NCBI GenBank assembly: GCA_963995505.1 | Contig: OZ023189.1 | Location: 16,577,495 to 16,641,494 of the forward strand | From: Hypericum androsaemum | Taxonomy: Eukaryota; Streptophyta; Magnoliopsida; Malpighiales; Hypericaceae | Direction of reading: 5' to 3' | DNA: 64,000 bases | Shown: in pieces, positions 59,947 through 64,000 of the stretch | How the letters are laid out: every line of letters starts with the position of its first letter | Position numbering within the stretch: the first letter of the stretch is position 1 | Translations under genes and position numbers: made by a program | Notes under the pieces: model-generated | Told to the model about the DNA's origin: nothing | The model's input: the letters and a program-made list of their open reading frames with translations, nothing else | Databases searched by the model: none

Positions 59947-60869
59947 GGGTTAAAGATACTTTAGTACCCTGTATTATTTGAAATAGACACTTTGCATCTT
60001 GTGTTTTCAAAATAGCCAAAAAACTACCTTGTGTTTATGAAACACAACCATTTCTGAAATAAAATATTGCTGAAGATGACATGGCAAAACCGTGGCAGTG
60101 ACATGGAACATATGACCTAAAAAAATAACGTGAATTATAATTAAAAAATTGATTTAAAAAAATAGCGTTCTTCCTCCTCGCGTCCAAGATCTTCCATGGT
60201 TACATGAGCTTGAACGAGATCCCGATTGAACTGGGGGGAGTATTAACAAAGCTATTTTTAATTGGGTAGACAAAGCTATTTAAATTGAGACCAGCACCGG
60301 CAAGGGAGAGTAAGCCAGCTCTAGAAACCACAGACCCAGTTGGTGTAATCGTCGAAACCCTAGAAATTGGGAATTTTTCTCCAGCGAGGGAGAGAGAGTT
60401 CCAGCTAGGGAGAGGGGGATGCTGGGGACTGAAAAACTGAGAACAGATAGAGTGCAACGAAGGTTCGATAGCCAGGAATCGTCTCGAACACAAAATCAAA
60501 CATTAATTCAGTTGATAAAGAGACGGTCAAAATCGGGATCTACTACTCTTCCTAGTACAATCCACGTCCATTGTAGAACGACCTTGCATCAATGGAAGAT
60601 CTCGTTGGCCGCAGCCATGGAAGATCTTGTGGATGAGGTGGACGCGAGGAGGAACAAAGCTATTTTAAAAAATTCATTTTTTATTAAAATACACATCAGC
60701 TTTTTTTTTGTTTATATACCATGTCACTACGCCATGTCATCTCCGGCAATATTTTAGTTTAGAAATGGTTGAGTTTCGGAAACACGAGGTAGTTCTTTGG
60801 CTATTTTAAAAACACAGGGTGCAAAGTGTCCATTTCAAATAACACAGGATACTAAAGTGTCTTTAACCC
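59947..60869. mobile_element. Mutator-like element with long TIRs (second)
   Basis: 923 bp. TIRs of about 150 bp (59947-60095 and 60722-60869), starting GGGTTAAAGA(T/C)ACTTTAGTA. Exact 9-bp target duplications TTTATTAAA (59938-59946 and 60870-60878). No transposase. The interior (60160-60700) is GC-richer and may be captured DNA, but no gene was recognised. The word ACTTTAGTACCCTGTA is shared with the TIR of the element at 51191. Confidence 0.87.
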
Positions 60870-60878
60870 TTTATTAAA

Positions 60879-62097
60879 TAATGAATTTTGTATAAATTGG
60901 GCTCGGGCTTAAGTGTCTAGTCTAGCCCACTACCGGATGTGACAATGGGCTTTAATTCTCTCCCCGACTGTACAATGGTCTCCACATAAAACAGCCCATG
61001 ACGCTTACTCAGGTTGCGCAGCTTCGAGCTCAAGATGTTTCATTTTCCTTTTCAAGAGCCAAAGAAGCTTTTTTTCTTCAATAGTTATAGATTTAAATTT
61101 AGAAATGTTCACTATATCTTTTACTATTTGAACCATAATTCAAAAAAAGTGACGATCATTTTTTACTCTGGCCACTAAAAGCAAACGAAGAGAAGACTAT
61201 AATTGGATTTGTAAGCTCATCGTGACGCAAATATTTAGTAGCTGCATCTAGTGTCATGCTTACTTCACCGGCTTGTGGGGGGGACATGCTTTGAACATTC
61301 TATGCTACGAAATAGACATAATCATTTTTTTAATAGAGAGGAAAAAGACATAATCTGACGGAAGATTTTGGATACATGGACCTAATTTGAAGACATTGAC
61401 CAATTGTATTCATTTACGACAAGTGACGAATAATATAATAAATTCGTATGAAAATAAAATAAAATAGCAAGTCATGATTAAAAGAAAGTAGCTGGAGATT
61501 TAAAAGGGCTACAGTCCTGCCACTAACGTTATATTGGCGCACTAATTTTCCTTACTAGCAATTGCTTGTCTTCTCTTGTGGACCAATTTTTTCCTTTTTG
61601 AGAGGTTGTGAACCATTTTCTATCTGGTGTTAATTCTGGGTCCAGTTCTTCATCATCGGACCAAAACTAGTGTTGCGGTTGCAATGTTATACCAATTCTT
61701 TGTCACGCTAAAGGTTCAGGATTGAAACTCTGACAATTAAAAATTTTATTATTAAAAAAATTGTTGTATTCTTTCATAAATTTAAATCAAAATTCTTCCC
61801 ACTCGAAATCCAATACAAATAAATATGAGATCAACTTAAAGAAGGTTCAATCCAACCACCATATCCACTATAAACCAAAGGACAATCCTACCACTAACCA
61901 GTCGATTAAATTAACATACATTCTGTCTCAAATTCAATACTTCAAAATATAACTTATTCTGCTGACACATTCTAAATTGGTTTGTATATGTGTCTAAATA
62001 TCAGAGATTTCAAACATTTAAAACGACCATCAAACATGAAAAAACTATAAAACACAATTGAATGCCCCTTAAAATCTTGCATTTGCCTCAACTCAAC
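60879..62097. other. Intergenic region upstream of the second LRR gene
   Basis: No gene recognised. A B-box-like stretch (GGTTCAGGATTGAAACT near 61711) might be an old SINE; no duplication was found. Confidence 0.45.
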
Positions 62098-63660
62098 ATG
62101 GCCACCAATTCCACAACCAGTAACACTTATGTGCTTCTCCTCTGCTCATTTTTCATCATTCAATTGCTCCATCTTCTTACAATTTCCAATAGCCAATCTC
62201 CAATAGCTTCACCAAAACCACTAACCTTCACAGACCAGAGGTTAGCCAGGGTCTACCCTATCATCCAATCCTTCAAAAGATCAATCACCTCAGACCCCTT
62301 CAACTACACCCAAACTTGGGTTGGAGCAGACATATGCAGCTACAAAGGCTTTTACTGTGACAACCCGCCGGACAACCTCTCGGCCACCGCGTTGGCCGGA
62401 ATCGATTTCAACGGTTTCGAGCTTGCAGCCCCGACCGTGGAAGGGTTTGTCGACCAGCTCATTGACTTGGCGGTTTTCCATGTCAACACCAACTTCTTCT
62501 CAGGCACAATCTCCCCGAACATTTCCAAACTCCCTTACCTCTACGAGCTTGACCTTAGCAACAACATCTTCTCCGGGGATTTCCCAAGTGCCATCCTTGG
62601 CGCTTCAGGCCTGTCTTTCCTTGACATAAGGTTCAATTCCTTTTCAGGTAAATTCTATAGTAAACGTGACAAAGTTAGCAAATTTAAAGTGTGTTATTTT
62701 ACAGAAAATTTAAGTTATCGCTAGTTACGAGTGTGACGTCCTTTGCAGGGTCGGTCCCACCTCAGGTATTCACCCTATCCCTTGGCGTGCTATTCCTGAA
62801 CAACAACAACTTCAGACAGAAAATTCCTGACAATTTGGGCTCCTCGCCTGCTATTTACCTGACTCTAGCCAACAACAGGTTCACCGGCCCCATCCCGAAA
62901 AGCATACTCAACACTTCCTCCACGTTAAGGGAAATCCTCCTCTTAAACAACTTGCTCTCAGGTCGGTAGCTGAGCTATGTTACTCAAAAATTTATATGTA
63001 ATTACCACATTGTTTTAAAAAATGCGGTCCGATTGGTCGGACTACGACCCGGCACCAAACCCATATCTTTTTTGTGCAAAAATATTGGAGAATTGTTGGA
63101 CCGGTGATGAACGACGTTACTAATCACAAGAAATTGAAATTGACTCATAATACTCGGTAACCGTATTTTCTGTCTACTTTTCCCCTGTCTCAGGTTGTCT
63201 CCCTTACGAGATCGGTCTGTTGAAACAGCTTCAGCTTTTCGACGCGGGCAACAACCTGTTGACAGGTCCATTGCCATGGTCTCTGGGCTGCCTTCCAAGC
63301 CTCGATACACTAAACCTGGCAGGGAATTTCTTCTACGGGCAGGTTCCGGAGATGATCTGCTCTTTAGGGAACCTGAACAACTTGTCACTTTCGGACAATT
63401 ACTTCACCAAGGTGGGGCCAATCTGCAGGAAGCTTGTCAGGATTGGAGTAGTCGACCTGAGGCAGAATTGCATCCACGATCTTCCTGAGCAGAGGCCACT
63501 CCACGAGTGCGTCGAGTTCTTCTTGAACCCTCGGTACTGCCCTTATCCGTCGTCGTTTAATCTCTTTCCCTGTGCTCACCCACTTGCGGGTAAGAAGCGT
63601 CAGGTTGGACCCAATAAGAGGGGTTCGGTTAGTTACAGGAGTCTATTCAAGCACAATTGA
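62098..63660 (+). CDS. Secreted LRR protein, At4g06744-like, without proline-rich domain
   Basis: Three exons, 62098-62647, 62749-62961, 63194-63660, joining to 409 residues; an upstream in-frame ATG at 62062 adds 12 residues, but the ATG at 62098 places the hydrophobic signal ([19 protein letters not shown]) properly. An LRR N-cap follows ([29 protein letters not shown]), then LRRs ([74 protein letters not shown]) and a Cys cap ([16 protein letters not shown]). Alignment with the gene at 53.9 kb is continuous from the N-cap to the end cap, but the Pro-rich block is replaced by a short linker ([13 protein letters not shown]). Intron positions also differ. The second intron holds a fragment starting CATTGTTTTAAAA like MITE family 1. 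Confidence 0.88.
63008..63100. repeat. MITE family 1 end fragment in intron 2 of the second LRR gene
   Basis: Starts CATTGTTTTAAAA followed by a ggtccga word like the other family 1 copies; no right end or target duplication could be fixed, so it is truncated or decayed. Confidence 0.4.
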
Positions 63661-64000
63661 TTTGTAATGGAAGTTGCCCATTAATATTCTCGGTTGGTGG
63701 TCTGACTCGCAACTTCACCATGGTGTTTCCTATATAGTGCCATCACCAACAACAACAATCATTTTATATCGTTTCATTTTCTGGGTGAGTGACCCGCTTA
63801 TTAAAATGAAAATTCTATGATTATTTGTTGGCGGGTGTGATTTGATATACTTAATAGTTTGATTTTTACCATATTATAATTTTATGGTATATCTTATGTA
63901 GTTTACTTTCTCGTTCTTATATTTTATCTAAACATCAGTGATCCAAATGATGTCATTTGGTAGCTGTGGTTTATTTTGTGTAGCCAAAAAAATTAAGCTC
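63661..64000. other. 3' flank of the second LRR gene
   Basis: AT-rich, probably 3' UTR and downstream DNA; no further feature recognised. Confidence 0.4.

Overview
This is a stretch of a flowering-plant nuclear genome, most likely a eudicot. Genes are split by many short GT-AG introns, the protein families are plant-specific (RLCK-VII kinases, an RD21-type protease with granulin domain, plant PTEN2, CYP736A-like P450, TRF-like Myb), and intergenic DNA is AT-rich and full of LTR retrotransposons and small DNA transposons. No tRNA, rRNA or CRISPR structure was recognised. The species cannot be named from the sequence.

Layout. 1-9.7 kb: the 3' part of a TRF-like (TRFL) telomere-repeat-binding Myb gene, split by a 7.2-kb Ty3/gypsy element on the opposite strand and also carrying an in-frame stop and a frameshift. 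11.1-17.0 kb: a divergent housekeeping pair, an RluA-type RNA pseudouridine synthase (minus) and an N6-methyl-AMP deaminase/ADAL gene (plus), sharing a 576-bp promoter interval. 17-28 kb: a SINE, a small conserved-looking gene, an RLCK-VII kinase (copy A), a probable 2.9-kb solo LTR and gene-poor AT-rich DNA. 28-33 kb: a decayed CYP736A-like P450 with two MITE-class insertions in its introns, then kinase copy B, a duplicate of copy A in the same orientation. 33.6-43.3 kb: three intact minus-strand genes, a C2-domain protein with a proline/tyrosine-rich tail, PTEN2, and an RD21-like cysteine protease. 43.7-53 kb: hAT-like MITEs, a non-autonomous copia element with a MITE nested in one LTR, and a Mutator-like element carrying a broken gene fragment. 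53.9-63.7 kb: two related secreted LRR proteins (At4g06744-like), one with a long N-terminal proline-rich extensin-like domain, separated by a second non-autonomous copia element, another MITE and a second long-TIR Mutator-like element.

The intact genes do not form one pathway. Their functions cover RNA modification, methylated-nucleotide clean-up, receptor-proximal signalling, phosphoinositide/protein dephosphorylation, vacuolar proteolysis and cell-wall LRR proteins. Exon coordinates were derived by hand from splice signals and reading-frame continuity; all intact models give a total length divisible by three. The most unusual observations are a GC-rich palindromic module shared by LTRs of two unrelated retrotransposon superfamilies, a matched pair of mutilated copia elements with the same gag-protease-RNaseH-tail architecture, two long-TIR MULEs with exact 9-bp target duplications, three GC-AG introns in four neighbouring gene models, and an exon-like duplication inside an intron of the RD21 gene.
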